Positions 16,382 through 25,696 of a DNA stretch of 64,000 bases are shown piece after piece (position 1 is the stretch's first letter; each line of letters begins with the position of its first letter). This DNA comes from Janthinobacterium sp051380875. Lineage in GTDB: Bacteria; Pseudomonadota; Gammaproteobacteria; Burkholderiales; Burkholderiaceae_D. Position numbers and translations under genes: made by a program. The stretch lies in assembly GCF_051380875.1 (NCBI RefSeq), contig NZ_JBNYXW010000017.1, positions 84,306 to 148,305 on the forward strand, read 5' to 3'. The notes beneath the pieces were generated by a model. It saw nothing but the letters and a program-made list of their open reading frames with translations. It did not search any database and was not told the DNA's origin.

Positions 16382-18808
16382 TTACGAACGCAGTTTCGCG
16401 TCATGGCCCTGCTTGGCCGCTTCGATCAGGACAGCCATCAGGCCATCGACGACGTCGTCTTGCAGGGTGTTTTGAGTATCTTGCAAGCTAATCCGGAAAG
16501 CAAGGCTTTTTTCATCCGCTTCCAACCCTTTGCCCCGATATTCATCAAACAAAACAATGGCTTGCACGATACGCGCTGCCGGGCTTGCCTTGGCGGCGGC
16601 GTGGAAGCTGTCGAGCAGATCCTGCACGCCCACCGATTGCTTGACGACTACGGCCAGGTCGCGGCTGGCACCAGGGAATTTCGAAATTTCCTGGTACACG
16701 GGCACGTTGCGCTGCGTCAAAGCAGCGGCATCGACTTCGAACAGCACGGGCGCCAGCGGCAGATCGTATTTCTGCATCCAGCGCGGGTGCAATTCGCCGA
16801 TGAAACCGATGACCTTGCCATCGAGTTCCACGTTGGCCGAACGGCCAGGATGCAGGGCCGGGTGTTCTGCCTTGGTGAAACGCAAGACCAGCGGCGCGAA
16901 CAGCGCTTCCAGGTCCGCCTTCACATCGAAGAAGTCGACCGTGCGCGAAGCTTGGCCCCATTGCTCGTCAGCCACGGCGCCATACGCCATGGCGGCCACG
17001 CGTTTTGGCTGCGCGTAGCCGGCCACCGACAGGGGACCGTTTTCCACGCTGTCATCGCGTTGGTAGATGGCGCCCACTTCAAAGATGCGCACGCGGTTGG
17101 TCTTGCGGTTCAGGTTATAGCGCACATTGGCGATCAGGCTGCCGATCAGCGAGGAGCGCATCACGCTCATCTGGCTGGCGATCGGGTTCTGCAATTTGAT
17201 CGGATGTGTGTTGCCCGAGAAATCGCGTTCCCACGCCGTATCGACAAAGCTCATGTTGACCACTTCCTGGAAACCCAGGTCGGCCAGTTCATGACGTACC
17301 GCAAACAGCGAGCGCGTGTTTTCTGGTGCAATCTGCATCACGTTCGCCGCCACGGGAGGCAGGGTCGGGATATTTTCAAAACCGTACACGCGCGCCACTT
17401 CCTCGATCAGGTCTTCCTCGATCTCGATGTCGAAGCGGTAGCTGGGCGAGGTGACGGAAAACACGCCGTCGGCCAGGGTAAATGGCAGGGCCAGGCGCGT
17501 AAAGATGTCGGCGATCAGCGCGTCATTGAGCGGCACGCCGATGACTTTTTGCGCGCGCGCCGTGCGCATGGATACAGGCTGGCGTTGCGGCAAGTTCACC
17601 ACGTGGTCGTCGACCGGGCCGACGGTAGTGTTCAGGGTGCCGCAAATTTCCACGATCAGCGCCGTGATGCGCTCGATGTGTTCCGCGTTGGTGGCGAAAT
17701 CGACGCCGCGCTCGAAGCGGTGCGCCGCATCGGTCGAGAAATTCAAGCGGCGGGCACGGCCCTGGATGGCGTTCGGCCACCAGAATGCCGCTTCCAGGTA
17801 GATGCTGTCCGTATCGTCGGATACAGCGCTGGCATCGCCGCCCATGATGCCGGCCAGCGATTCGATTTCCTGTTCGTCGGCGATGACGCCGATCCATTCG
17901 TCGACGGCGATGGTATTGCCGTTGAGCAGCTTGACCGATTCGCCGGCCTTGCCCCAACGCACATCGAGGCTGCCGTGGATCTTCGCCAGGTCAAACACGT
18001 GGCTAGGACGACCCAGTTCCAGCATGACATAGTTGGAAATGTCGACCAGGGCCGACAGCGGGCGCTGGCCGCTGCGCTCAAGGCGCTGCTTCATCCAGTC
18101 CGGCGTGGCGGCGCGGGCGTTCAGGCCACGGATGACGCGGCCCGTGAAGCGGCCGCACAAATCGGCTGCGCTGACCTTGACTGGCAGGATTTCGTCGCTG
18201 CTGACGGGAACGGTGGCAAATTGCGGCGCATTCAGAGGCACACCCGTGAGCGCCGACACTTCGCGCGCCACGCCCAGCACGGACAGGCAGTCCGCTTTGT
18301 TCGGCGTCAACTTGATGGTGAATTTCAAGTCGTTCAAGGCATAGTAATCGCGGAAATTCTGGCCGATCGGCGCGTCGTCCGGCAACTCCATCAAGCCAGC
18401 GTTTTCTTCCGACAATTTCAGTTCGCGCGCCGAGCACAGCATGCCTTGCGACTCGACGCCGCGCAGTTCGCCCACCTTGATTTCAAACGGCTTGCCATCG
18501 GCGCCAGGCGGCAATATGGCGCCCGCCGTGGCGCACACGACTTTCAGGCCCGGGCGCACGTTCGGCGCGCCGCAGACGATGTTGAGCATGGTGCCGGTGC
18601 CGACATCGACCTGGCAAACGTTCAGGCGGTCCGCGTTCGGGTGCTTCTCCATCTCCAGGACCAGGCCCACCACCACGTTCGAGAACGGGGGTGCGACAGC
18701 GTCAACGTCCTCGACTTCGAGACCGGACATGGTCAGCAGATGGGCCAGTTCGTCCGAAGTCATCTTCGGATCGACCATGGTACGGAGCCAGTTTTCGGAA
18801 AATTGCAT
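16382..18808 (-). CDS. pheT: Phenylalanine-tRNA ligase beta subunit
   Basis: 808 residues, the normal length. It forms the alpha2-beta2 enzyme with PheS and charges tRNA-Phe. Visible parts are the N-terminal EMAP/tRNA-binding-like domain (about 40-155, KHPNADRLNVCQVD), the B3/4 editing domain (about 210-390), the B5 domain (about 400-475) and the C-terminal ferredoxin-like anticodon-binding domain (FPGASRDLAVVV, ending near the C-terminus). Starts 79 bases after pheS ends, in the same operon. Confidence 0.97.
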   Translation of the reverse strand: MQFSENWLRTMVDPKMTSDELAHLLTMSGLEVEDVDAVAPPFSNVVVGLVLEMEKHPNADRLNVCQVDVGTGTMLNIVCGAPNVRPGLKVVCATAGAILPPGADGKPFEIKVGELRGVESQGMLCSARELKLSEENAGLMELPDDAPIGQNFRDYYALNDLKFTIKLTPNKADCLSVLGVAREVSALTGVPLNAPQFATVPVSSDEILPVKVSAADLCGRFTGRVIRGLNARAATPDWMKQRLERSGQRPLSALVDISNYVMLELGRPSHVFDLAKIHGSLDVRWGKAGESVKLLNGNTIAVDEWIGVIADEQEIESLAGIMGGDASAVSDDTDSIYLEAAFWWPNAIQGRARRLNFSTDAAHRFERGVDFATNAEHIERITALIVEICGTLNTTVGPVDDHVVNLPQRQPVSMRTARAQKVIGVPLNDALIADIFTRLALPFTLADGVFSVTSPSYRFDIEIEEDLIEEVARVYGFENIPTLPPVAANVMQIAPENTRSLFAVRHELADLGFQEVVNMSFVDTAWERDFSGNTHPIKLQNPIASQMSVMRSSLIGSLIANVRYNLNRKTNRVRIFEVGAIYQRDDSVENGPLSVAGYAQPKRVAAMAYGAVADEQWGQASRTVDFFDVKADLEALFAPLVLRFTKAEHPALHPGRSANVELDGKVIGFIGELHPRWMQKYDLPLAPVLFEVDAAALTQRNVPVYQEISKFPGASRDLAVVVKQSVGVQDLLDSFHAAAKASPAARIVQAIVLFDEYRGKGLEADEKSLAFRISLQDTQNTLQDDVVDGLMAVLIEAAKQGHDAKLRS

Positions 18809-18886
18809 AATTAAGCCTTCAAAGGGTCAAAGCTCACAGCGCGAGCGCACAGGCGCTCAAGCGCCATGAATCAAACGGAACAACGC

Positions 18887-19903
18887 TTAGTTGAATTGCT
18901 TCAAGAAACGTAAATCGCCTTCATAGAACAGGCGCAGGTCGTTGATGCCATAGCGCAGCATCGTCAAGCGTTCCAGGCCGGAGCCGAAAGCAAAACCGAT
19001 GAATTTCTCGGGATCGAGGCCGAAGTTCTTCACCACGCTCGGATGCACCTGGCCGGCGCCCGACACTTCCAGCCAGCGGCCCTTCAGGGGGCCGGAGCCA
19101 AAGGCGATGTCGATCTCGGCCGACGGTTCCGTAAACGGGAAGTACGACGGACGGAAACGCACTTGCAGGTCGTCCGTCTCGAAGAAGGCCTTGACGAAGT
19201 TCAGGTACACGCCCTTCAGGTCGGCAAAGCTGATGTCTTCGGCGATCCACAGGCCTTCGACCTGGTGGAACATCGGCGAATGGGTGGCATCGCTGTCGAC
19301 GCGGTAGGTGCGCCCTGGCGCGATGACCTTGATCGGCGGCGTGTGCGTGCGCGCATAGCGCACCTGCATCGGGCTGGTGTGCGTGCGCAGCAGCAATGGC
19401 TTGCCATCGGTGTCGTTGCCATCGATGTAGAACGTATCTTGCATGGAACGCGCTGGATGGTTTTCCGGGCTGTTGAGCGCCGTGAAGTTAGTCCAGTCGT
19501 TCTCGATTTCGGGGCCGTCGGCTACGTCGAAGCCGATCGAACGGAAGATTTCCTCGACCCGCTCCCAGCTGCGCATCACGGGATGGATGCCGCCGGGCAT
19601 GCGGCCACGGCCTGGCAGGGTCACGTCGATCGCTTCGGCGTTCAGACGGCCTTGCATCTGGGCATCGGCGAGTGCATCACGGCGCGCCGTCAGCGCGTCT
19701 TCGATCTGCACTTTGACGGCGTTGATCAAGGCGCCCTGCGCCTTGCGCGCGTCAGGGTCGAGCTTGCCCAGGCCCTTCATCATTTCAGTAATCTGGCCAG
19801 TCTTGCCCAAATAGCGGGCTTTGGCGTTTTCAAGTGCGGCAGCGTCTGCGGCGGCGATAAAGTCAGCCTGGGCCGAGACGACGAGTTCTTCTAGGGAGTT
19901 CAT
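18887..19903 (-). CDS. pheS: Phenylalanine-tRNA ligase alpha subunit
   Basis: 338 residues. Catalytic subunit of the class II synthetase. An N-terminal coiled coil (about 1-90) is followed by the catalytic core with motif 2 (SPMFHQVEGLWI) and motif 3 (FGSGLERLTMLRYGI). The residue in the Phe-specificity pocket (FAFGSG) is the wild-type alanine-like arrangement. Lies 149 bases after rplT; that gap holds a hairpin that may affect readthrough. Confidence 0.97.
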   Translation of the reverse strand: MNSLEELVVSAQADFIAAADAAALENAKARYLGKTGQITEMMKGLGKLDPDARKAQGALINAVKVQIEDALTARRDALADAQMQGRLNAEAIDVTLPGRGRMPGGIHPVMRSWERVEEIFRSIGFDVADGPEIENDWTNFTALNSPENHPARSMQDTFYIDGNDTDGKPLLLRTHTSPMQVRYARTHTPPIKVIAPGRTYRVDSDATHSPMFHQVEGLWIAEDISFADLKGVYLNFVKAFFETDDLQVRFRPSYFPFTEPSAEIDIAFGSGPLKGRWLEVSGAGQVHPSVVKNFGLDPEKFIGFAFGSGLERLTMLRYGINDLRLFYEGDLRFLKQFN

Positions 19904-20011
19904 GCGGCATTTCCTGTTTTGGACATCAATTCTGGACTCAGTGATCTAAACCCAACAATCAAAAACGGAAACGGGGCATAGGGTGAATTAGACCCCTGCC
20001 CCGCTCTTTAT

Positions 20012-20034
20012 AACGCCACCCTACGGATGGCGTT
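20012..20034. other. Hairpin between rplT and pheS
   Basis: Inverted repeat AACGCCA / TGGCGTT with nine bases between. The T-run follows it on the plus strand, where no gene needs terminating; read on the minus strand it is followed by ATAAAG. In enterobacteria the rplT-pheS gap contains the phe attenuator. This hairpin lies in the same place, but I found no Phe-rich leader peptide next to it. Confidence 0.3.
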
Positions 20035-20052
20035 TTTGCATCAATCGTTTGC

Positions 20053-20412
20053 TTACGCTGCGATTTTTGCTTTAACTGCGTTGACAATCGCAGCGAACGC
20101 TGGCTTGTCCATCACAGCCATATCGGCCAGGACTTTACGGTCCAGTTCGATATTTGCTTTTTTCAAGCCGTTCATGAATACGCTGTACGTTACGCCATGC
20201 TCACGGGAAGCGGCGTTGATACGGGCGATCCACAGGCGGCGGAAAACGCGTTTCTTGTTGCGGCGATCGCGGTAAGCGTATTGGCCAGCGCGCATGACTG
20301 CTTGCTTGGCAACACGGTATACACGGCTGCGGCGACCACGGTAGCCTTTAGCTTGAACAAGAATTTTTTTATGACGGGCACGAGCTGTAACCCCACGTTT
20401 TACTCTAGGCAT
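20053..20412 (-). CDS. rplT: 50S ribosomal protein L20
   Basis: 119 residues starting MPRVKRGVTARARHKK, the L20 signature, with the basic N-terminal extension that threads 23S rRNA. Early-assembly protein of the large subunit. In other bacteria L20 represses its own operon by binding the rpmI leader mRNA. Lies 26 bases after rpmI. Confidence 0.98.
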   Translation of the reverse strand: MPRVKRGVTARARHKKILVQAKGYRGRRSRVYRVAKQAVMRAGQYAYRDRRNKKRVFRRLWIARINAASREHGVTYSVFMNGLKKANIELDRKVLADMAVMDKPAFAAIVNAVKAKIAA

Positions 20413-20438
20413 AGTAACTCCTTAAATTGAGTGTGAGA

Positions 20439-20636
20439 TTAAGCAGTCGGCATCATGCGGTAGACGGATTTCACGTCAGACGCAGCGACATTGGTAGTAC
20501 CGCGCAGTGCGCGTTTCAGCTTGGTGGTTTTCTTGGTCAAGATGTGGCGTTTGAACGCATGACCACATTTAACAGTACCACCTGGACGCACGCGAAAACG
20601 TTTTTTCGCCGAGCTTTTGGTCTTCATTTTAGGCAT
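20439..20636 (-). CDS. rpmI: 50S ribosomal protein L35
   Basis: 65 residues from the ATG at 20636 (MPKMKTKSSAKKRF), with GAGGA eight bases upstream; a ten-codon longer frame is not needed. Small, very basic large-subunit protein. Follows infC after about 230 bases, a gap long enough for a regulatory leader or second promoter, and precedes rplT closely. Confidence 0.97.
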   Translation of the reverse strand: MPKMKTKSSAKKRFRVRPGGTVKCGHAFKRHILTKKTTKLKRALRGTTNVAASDVKSVYRMMPTA

Positions 20637-20863
20637 AGCAATCTGTCCTCTTACGGACAGCTCCATTTATAACAGGATTGCAGGTGGCAACACGACGCTG
20701 CGCTTAGATGCCTGCTTTCACATGTTGTGCAGCGGATGCGAGTCCGCTACAGTTCGCACGGCCCGGGCATCACTGACCGGGCCGCGCAAATTCTGCCTGG
20801 AATCTGGTGTCGTACCAATGCTGGCACAAATCATGTCGATCCACAGTAAAACGCTATTGTAGC

Positions 20864-21385
20864 TTACTTCTTCTTCTTAGGCGAAAGAACCATGATCATT
20901 TGGCGGCCTTCCATCTTCGGGAACTGCTCGACCTGGCCGTACGGCTCCAGATCGGCTTTCAGACGTTCCAGCATACGGAAGCCAATATCCTGATGCGCCA
21001 TCTCACGACCGCGGAAACGCAGCGTGATTTTGGTTTTATCACCATCGTCGAGGAACTTGATGAGATTACGCAACTTGATATTGTAGTCACCATCATCAGT
21101 CCCCGGACGGAATTTGACTTCCTTCACGAGGATGATCTTTTGCTTCAATTTGGCTTCGTGAGCTTTCTTTTGCTCCGAATACTTAAATTTGCCGTAGTCC
21201 ATCAAACGGCATACCGGTGGCTGCGCAGTAGGCGCAATTTCCACCAGATCGACGTTTGCCTCTTCCGCCAGGCGGAAGGCTTCAGCCAAACTTACGATAC
21301 CGAGTGGTTCGTTATCGACCCCGCTTAAACGCATTTCAGGGGCAGTGATTTCGCCATTGATGCGATGTGACTTGTCAGTAGCTAT
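20864..21385 (-). CDS. infC: Translation initiation factor IF-3, initiated at ATA
   Basis: 173 residues if translation starts at the ATA codon at 21385-21383. AAAGGA sits eight bases before this ATA, and the decoded N-terminus ATDKSHRINGEITAPE is the conserved IF-3 N-terminus. The first in-frame ATG (21334) would cut off 17 conserved residues. Non-AUG starts in infC underlie autoregulation, because IF-3 itself discriminates against such codons. The N-domain, linker and C-domain (KFRPGTDDGDYNIKLRNLIKF region) are all present, and the tail is SPKKKK. IF-3 binds 30S subunits and checks start-codon pairing. Confidence 0.95.
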   Translation of the reverse strand: MATDKSHRINGEITAPEMRLSGVDNEPLGIVSLAEAFRLAEEANVDLVEIAPTAQPPVCRLMDYGKFKYSEQKKAHEAKLKQKIILVKEVKFRPGTDDGDYNIKLRNLIKFLDDGDKTKITLRFRGREMAHQDIGFRMLERLKADLEPYGQVEQFPKMEGRQMIMVLSPKKKK

Positions 21386-21436
21386 TGTAATTTCCTTTAA
21401 AAATCTTGTAGAACGGTCGTGCAGCGAGTTTCCTCG

Positions 21437-23344
21437 TCAGGCCTTGGTGTCGACTTCATGTTTGAGTCGCTCTATCAGGGCATCGACGGACATGACGCCC
21501 AGATCGATATTGCCCCGCGCCCGCACGGCCACTGTATTGGCATCCCGTTCTTTGTCGCCAATTACTAAGATGTAAGGCAATTTTTGTACGGAATGTTCAC
21601 GTATTTTATAGGTAATCTTCTCGTTACGCAAATCGGCTTGTACGCGCAGCCCCGCTTTGCGCAGTTTTGTTGTTACTTCTTGTACATAATCAGCTTGAGC
21701 GTCGGAAATATTCAACACCGACACCTGCACCGGCGCCAGCCACAATGGCATCGCACCCGCATAGTGTTCGATCAGGATACCGATGAAACGTTCCAGCGAA
21801 CCGACGATTGCACGGTGCAGCATGATCGGCACCTGGCGCGTATTGTCCACGGCCACGTATTCGGCACCCAGGCGGCCCGGCATCGACGGATCGATCTGCA
21901 CGGTGCCCACCTGCCATGCGCGGCCCAAACTGTCTTTCAGGTGGTACTCGATCTTCGGACCGTAGAATGCGCCCTCGCCCGGCAATTCCGTCCATTCCAC
22001 GCCACAGGCACGCAAGGCCGCACGCAAGGATTCCTCGGCGAAATCCCAGGACTCTTCCGTGCCGATGCGGTTATCTGGGCGCAAGGCCAGTTTCACGTCG
22101 ATATTCGTGAAACCGAAGGCCGTGTAGACATCCATGGCCTGCTGGTGGAACGCCGTCACTTCACCGGCGATCTGCTCTTCCAGGCAGAAGATATGCCCGT
22201 CATCCTGCGTAAAGCCGCGCACGCGCATCATGCCGTGCAAGGCGCCAGATGGCTCGTTGCGGTGGCATTGGCCGAATTCGCCGTAGCGCAAAGGCAGGTC
22301 GCGGTAGCTACGCATGCCGTTGTTGAAGATCTGGATATGGCCCGGGCAATTCATCGGCTTGAGCGCGTAGGCGCGGTTCTCCGATTCCGTGATGAACATG
22401 TTTTCACGGTAATTATCCCAGTGGCCGGTCTTTTCCCACAAGCCACGGTCGAGAATTTGCGGCGCCTTGACTTCCTGATACCCATTGACCTGATACACAT
22501 TGCGCATGTATTGCTCGACTTGCTGCCAGATCGACCAGCCTTTCGGGTGCCAGAAGATCAGGCCCGGCGCCTCTTCCTGGAAATGGAAGAAATCGAGCTG
22601 CTTACCCAGCTTGCGGTGATCGCGTTTTTCCGCCTCTTCCAGGTTGTGCAAGTACAGTTCCTGGTCTTCCTTCTTGGCCCAGGCCGTACCATAGATACGC
22701 TGCAGCATCTCGTTTTTCGAGTCGCCGCGCCAGTAGGCGCCAGCCAGCTTCATCAGCTTGAACACTTTCAGCTTGCCCGTCGATGGCACGTGCGGGCCGC
22801 GGCACAAGTCCGTAAATTTGCCTTCGGAATACAGCGACACTTCCTGGTCGGCAGGAATCGAACCAATCAATTCAGCCTTGTAGGCTTCGCCGATACCCTC
22901 GAAGTACTCGATGGCTTCATCGCGCGCGACGACCTTGCGCGTGACTTGCTCATCCTTCTTGGCCAGTTCCGCCATTTTCTTTTCGATCGCCACCAGGTCT
23001 TCCGGCGTGAACGGGCGCTTGTAGGCGAAATCGTAATAGAAACCGTTGTCGATCACGGGACCGATGGTCACTTGCGCTTCCGGGAACAATTCCTTGACTG
23101 CATACGCCAGCAAGTGGGCCGTCGAGTGGCGGATCACTTCCAGGCCATCGGCGTCCTTGTCCGTGACAATCGCCAGTTCGGCGTCTTGCTCGATCAGGTA
23201 GGAAGTGTCGACCAGCTTACCGTCAACCTTGCCAGCCAGGGCAGCCTTGGCCAGGCCAGCACCAATATTGGCCGCAACCTGGGCCACGGTGACCGGGCCG
23301 TCAAATTGACGGGCGGAACCATCGGGAAGTCGGATTGTAAGCAT
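21437..23344 (-). CDS. thrS: Threonine-tRNA ligase
   Basis: 635 residues from the ATG at 23344, with GGAG seven bases upstream; a four-codon longer start at 23356 has no such site. The domains are an N-terminal TGS domain (about 1-62), an HxxxH-type editing domain (HSTAHLLAYAVKELFP), a class II catalytic core with the zinc Cys in MNCPGHIQIF and motif 2 RNEPSGALHGMMRVRGF, and an anticodon-binding domain at the end. It is the first gene of the thrS-infC-rpmI-rplT-pheST-ihfA-merR block. Possible leader autoregulation, as in E. coli, cannot be judged by eye. Confidence 0.97.
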   Translation of the reverse strand: MLTIRLPDGSARQFDGPVTVAQVAANIGAGLAKAALAGKVDGKLVDTSYLIEQDAELAIVTDKDADGLEVIRHSTAHLLAYAVKELFPEAQVTIGPVIDNGFYYDFAYKRPFTPEDLVAIEKKMAELAKKDEQVTRKVVARDEAIEYFEGIGEAYKAELIGSIPADQEVSLYSEGKFTDLCRGPHVPSTGKLKVFKLMKLAGAYWRGDSKNEMLQRIYGTAWAKKEDQELYLHNLEEAEKRDHRKLGKQLDFFHFQEEAPGLIFWHPKGWSIWQQVEQYMRNVYQVNGYQEVKAPQILDRGLWEKTGHWDNYRENMFITESENRAYALKPMNCPGHIQIFNNGMRSYRDLPLRYGEFGQCHRNEPSGALHGMMRVRGFTQDDGHIFCLEEQIAGEVTAFHQQAMDVYTAFGFTNIDVKLALRPDNRIGTEESWDFAEESLRAALRACGVEWTELPGEGAFYGPKIEYHLKDSLGRAWQVGTVQIDPSMPGRLGAEYVAVDNTRQVPIMLHRAIVGSLERFIGILIEHYAGAMPLWLAPVQVSVLNISDAQADYVQEVTTKLRKAGLRVQADLRNEKITYKIREHSVQKLPYILVIGDKERDANTVAVRARGNIDLGVMSVDALIERLKHEVDTKA

Positions 23345-23559
23345 ATTGATCTCCATATCGGCGCTGGCGCCAGGTAAAACTGCAATGAATGGTGTGGACT
23401 GAGAAACTGAAAGGAAAACGCAGACGCAAAAAAACGCGGACTAGCCGCGCTTTTCACTTTTTTGAGACAAAGGAAACCCGTTCGACTAGCGTCACTCCCA
23501 AAGCTTGGTAGTAGTTCGCGGTGTCATAACCGGTTTTACCTTTCTCTCTCACTGCATTC

Positions 23560-23636
23560 TGGTGGGCGGTGAGGAATTCGAATCCCCGACCCCTTGGATG
23601 TCGACCAAGTATTCTAACCAGCTGAACTAACCGCCC
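23560..23636 (-). tRNA. tRNA-Val (GAC), copy 1
   Basis: 77 bases including an encoded CCA. The cloverleaf reads: acceptor GGGCGGT / ACCGCCC, discriminator A, D-arm GTTC...GAAT, anticodon stem CTTGG / CCAAG with loop TCGACAT, and T-arm with TTCGAAT. The centred anticodon is GAC (Val), consistent with A73, A35 and C36. Position 33 is C rather than the near-universal U. An identical copy lies 84 bases upstream on the same strand. Confidence 0.93.
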
Positions 23637-23720
23637 GTAAAACTTTTATTGATCACTATATTTCAAATGATCGCTTGCGGCTTGCGCCAGCTTAAAACAA
23701 AACCATCTACTGCCAAATTC

Positions 23721-23797
23721 TGGTGGGCGGTGAGGAATTCGAATCCCCGACCCCTTGGATGTCGACCAAGTATTCTAACCAGCTGAACTAACCGCCC
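23721..23797 (-). tRNA. tRNA-Val (GAC), copy 2
   Basis: Same 77-base sequence as the copy at 23560-23636, including the encoded CCA and the C at position 33 of the anticodon loop. The two form a tandem pair transcribed towards thrS. The identity points to recent duplication or gene conversion. Confidence 0.93.
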
Positions 23798-23956
23798 CGA
23801 AGACCAGCATTATAGAGAGGCTTTCCCGTAAATACAAGGGCTGTTTTACACGAAACTTTAATCTGTTTTTAGCCCACTTCCCGGGCGTCAGCCCCTTTTA
23901 TATAGAGGCGGCATATAGAAGGCGCAGCGCGCATGGAATGCCGCTAAAATCGCGGC

Positions 23957-24421
23957 ATGAACTCCACCCTATTAGCCTGGCTGAAAACCCTGAGCCGCAT
24001 CTGCGGCTTCGAAACGGCCGACTCCTTCCCGCCCAACCACCCGTATGCGCGCACGCGCTGGAATGGCGCGTATTTCGATATCGCTTCCGACGTGAAGCCG
24101 GACGAGATCGAACGGCGCATCTGCGCGGCCATCGCCAACACGCCCAGCGTATTTAGCTATATCAGCAATCCCACGCCGCGCATGCAGCGCTCGCTGCTGA
24201 ACGTGATCCACGACCGGCTGCGGCGCCAGCCAGGCGCAGGCGCTACCGACCTGGTCTTGTTGTTGATCAATGCCTACGCCAGCGACCACACCACGGAAGC
24301 CGTGCCCGGCCTGCGCACCCTGATCTTCAACACCCGGCACGAAGAGACGAACCAGCGCGTGCACAGCATCCTGGAATTGCTGGTGGGCACGCCCCGGGGG
24401 CTGGACGTGATCGACATGTAA
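23957..24421 (+). CDS. Conserved-looking hypothetical protein
   Basis: 154 residues, no signal peptide or membrane segment, mixed alpha/beta composition with basic patches (RRICAAIAN, HDRLRRQ). I do not recognise a family. Codon use matches the neighbours, so it is probably a real gene. Its stop codon ends at 24421, directly against the stop of the convergent acyltransferase gene. Confidence 0.65.
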   Translation: MNSTLLAWLKTLSRICGFETADSFPPNHPYARTRWNGAYFDIASDVKPDEIERRICAAIANTPSVFSYISNPTPRMQRSLLNVIHDRLRRQPGAGATDLVLLLINAYASDHTTEAVPGLRTLIFNTRHEETNQRVHSILELLVGTPRGLDVIDM

Positions 24422-25537
24422 TCATCGAGCGTGATTGGCGGGAACGTAGCGCGCCCGCAAGCGCATGAACGGCGTTTCCACCACTGCATATAAGAGCCAG
24501 CCGGTGGCGATGCTGAGAATAATCATCACCAGCATGGCCGGCAAGCCGTCCGGCCCGTAGCCAAAGCCTTGCAAGATGGGCCGCAGCAAGATGCACAATT
24601 GCTTGTGCAACAGATAAATCGCATACGACCACAGGGCCAGGCTGGCGGCGCCCGGCACGCGCAGCTTATACAGGGCACTGGCGGGGCTGAGCGCGGCGAT
24701 CAGCAGCAAGCTAAAACTGGCCGCCAGCGCCGGGTAGCCGAACACCGTCACCCAAAAGCCAAAGTGATCGGTGAGAAAGATATACAACATCAGCGCAGTG
24801 CCGGCGATTCCCGCCAGCAAGGTGCGGTTGCCGTACGAGGTCAGGCGCGCCCAGGCGGCCGGATGGTAGTTTTTCAGCAACGCCAACGCCACGCCTGCCA
24901 CCAGCTCGTCGAAGCGGCACCACGAAGCATAATAAATATATTTGTAGTAGCCCAGGCCGCCGCGCGGCACTTGCACATATTCATCCCACAGATACGCGCG
25001 CACCAGCATGCCCACGATAAAACTGGCCGCCACGGCCAGCCACGCCCACAGCAGGGACTTGCGGCAAGCGGCGATGCCCAAGGCCACGGCCGGCAGCAGT
25101 ACATAGAACTGTTCTTCCACGCACAGGGACCAGGCATGTGAAAAGGCCGTGCCGGGCGTCAGGTTGATGTTTTGCGTAAAGGTCAGGAATTTCCACAGCG
25201 GCAGCAGCGCGCTGTCGCCGCGAAACGTGGGCCACAGGTAATACAGCGCCAGCACGACATAGAAACTGGGCAAGGTGCGCAAAAAGCGCCGCGCATAGAA
25301 ACGCGGCAGGGAAAAGCCGTGCTCGCTGCGCAGGGCCGCAAAGATCTGGTTGCCGATCAGATAGCCGCTCAGGGCAAAGAACAAATCCACGCCCGTCCAG
25401 CCGATTTCGCCCCAGAAGCCAAAGGCGGCGCCATCGCTGACAAACAGCAAATAATGATTCATGAACACCAGCACGATAGCCAGCGCACGCAAGGTGTCGA
25501 GGCCGACCAGGCGGGAGGAATGTGGGGACGACGACAT
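24422..25537 (-). CDS. Acyltransferase 3 family membrane protein (OafA/NodX-like)
   Basis: 371 residues from the ATG at 25537. About ten membrane segments. The N-terminal signature of the family is clear: GLDTLRALAIVLVFMNHY with the catalytic-type Arg and His, then WTGVDLFFALSGYLIGNQ and HAWSLCVEEQFYVLLP. Such proteins move acyl groups onto extracellular sugars, lipids or peptidoglycan from the inner membrane. The polysaccharide or lipid target is unknown, and no sugar-biosynthesis genes are nearby. The ribosome-binding site is poor, so the start could be slightly different. Confidence 0.9.
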   Translation of the reverse strand: MSSSPHSSRLVGLDTLRALAIVLVFMNHYLLFVSDGAAFGFWGEIGWTGVDLFFALSGYLIGNQIFAALRSEHGFSLPRFYARRFLRTLPSFYVVLALYYLWPTFRGDSALLPLWKFLTFTQNINLTPGTAFSHAWSLCVEEQFYVLLPAVALGIAACRKSLLWAWLAVAASFIVGMLVRAYLWDEYVQVPRGGLGYYKYIYYASWCRFDELVAGVALALLKNYHPAAWARLTSYGNRTLLAGIAGTALMLYIFLTDHFGFWVTVFGYPALAASFSLLLIAALSPASALYKLRVPGAASLALWSYAIYLLHKQLCILLRPILQGFGYGPDGLPAMLVMIILSIATGWLLYAVVETPFMRLRARYVPANHAR

Positions 25538-25696
25538 GGATATCAGCAATGAAAAACAACGGTGGCGCCGATCATGCCATGCCAGGCCCAGCCGTGCCCA
25601 CATTTTTACGGACAATGTAGGGGCAAGCGCCACGAATCCCGCTAAAATATGCCGACCCCGCTTTCCCTTTCCGCAACAGCATAGGATATGTCCAGC

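Noticed and set aside
16298..18814. 838-codon plus-strand frame across pheT
   Set aside because: Complementary shadow of pheT, with Arg/His/Ala-heavy low-plausibility protein and no start signal.
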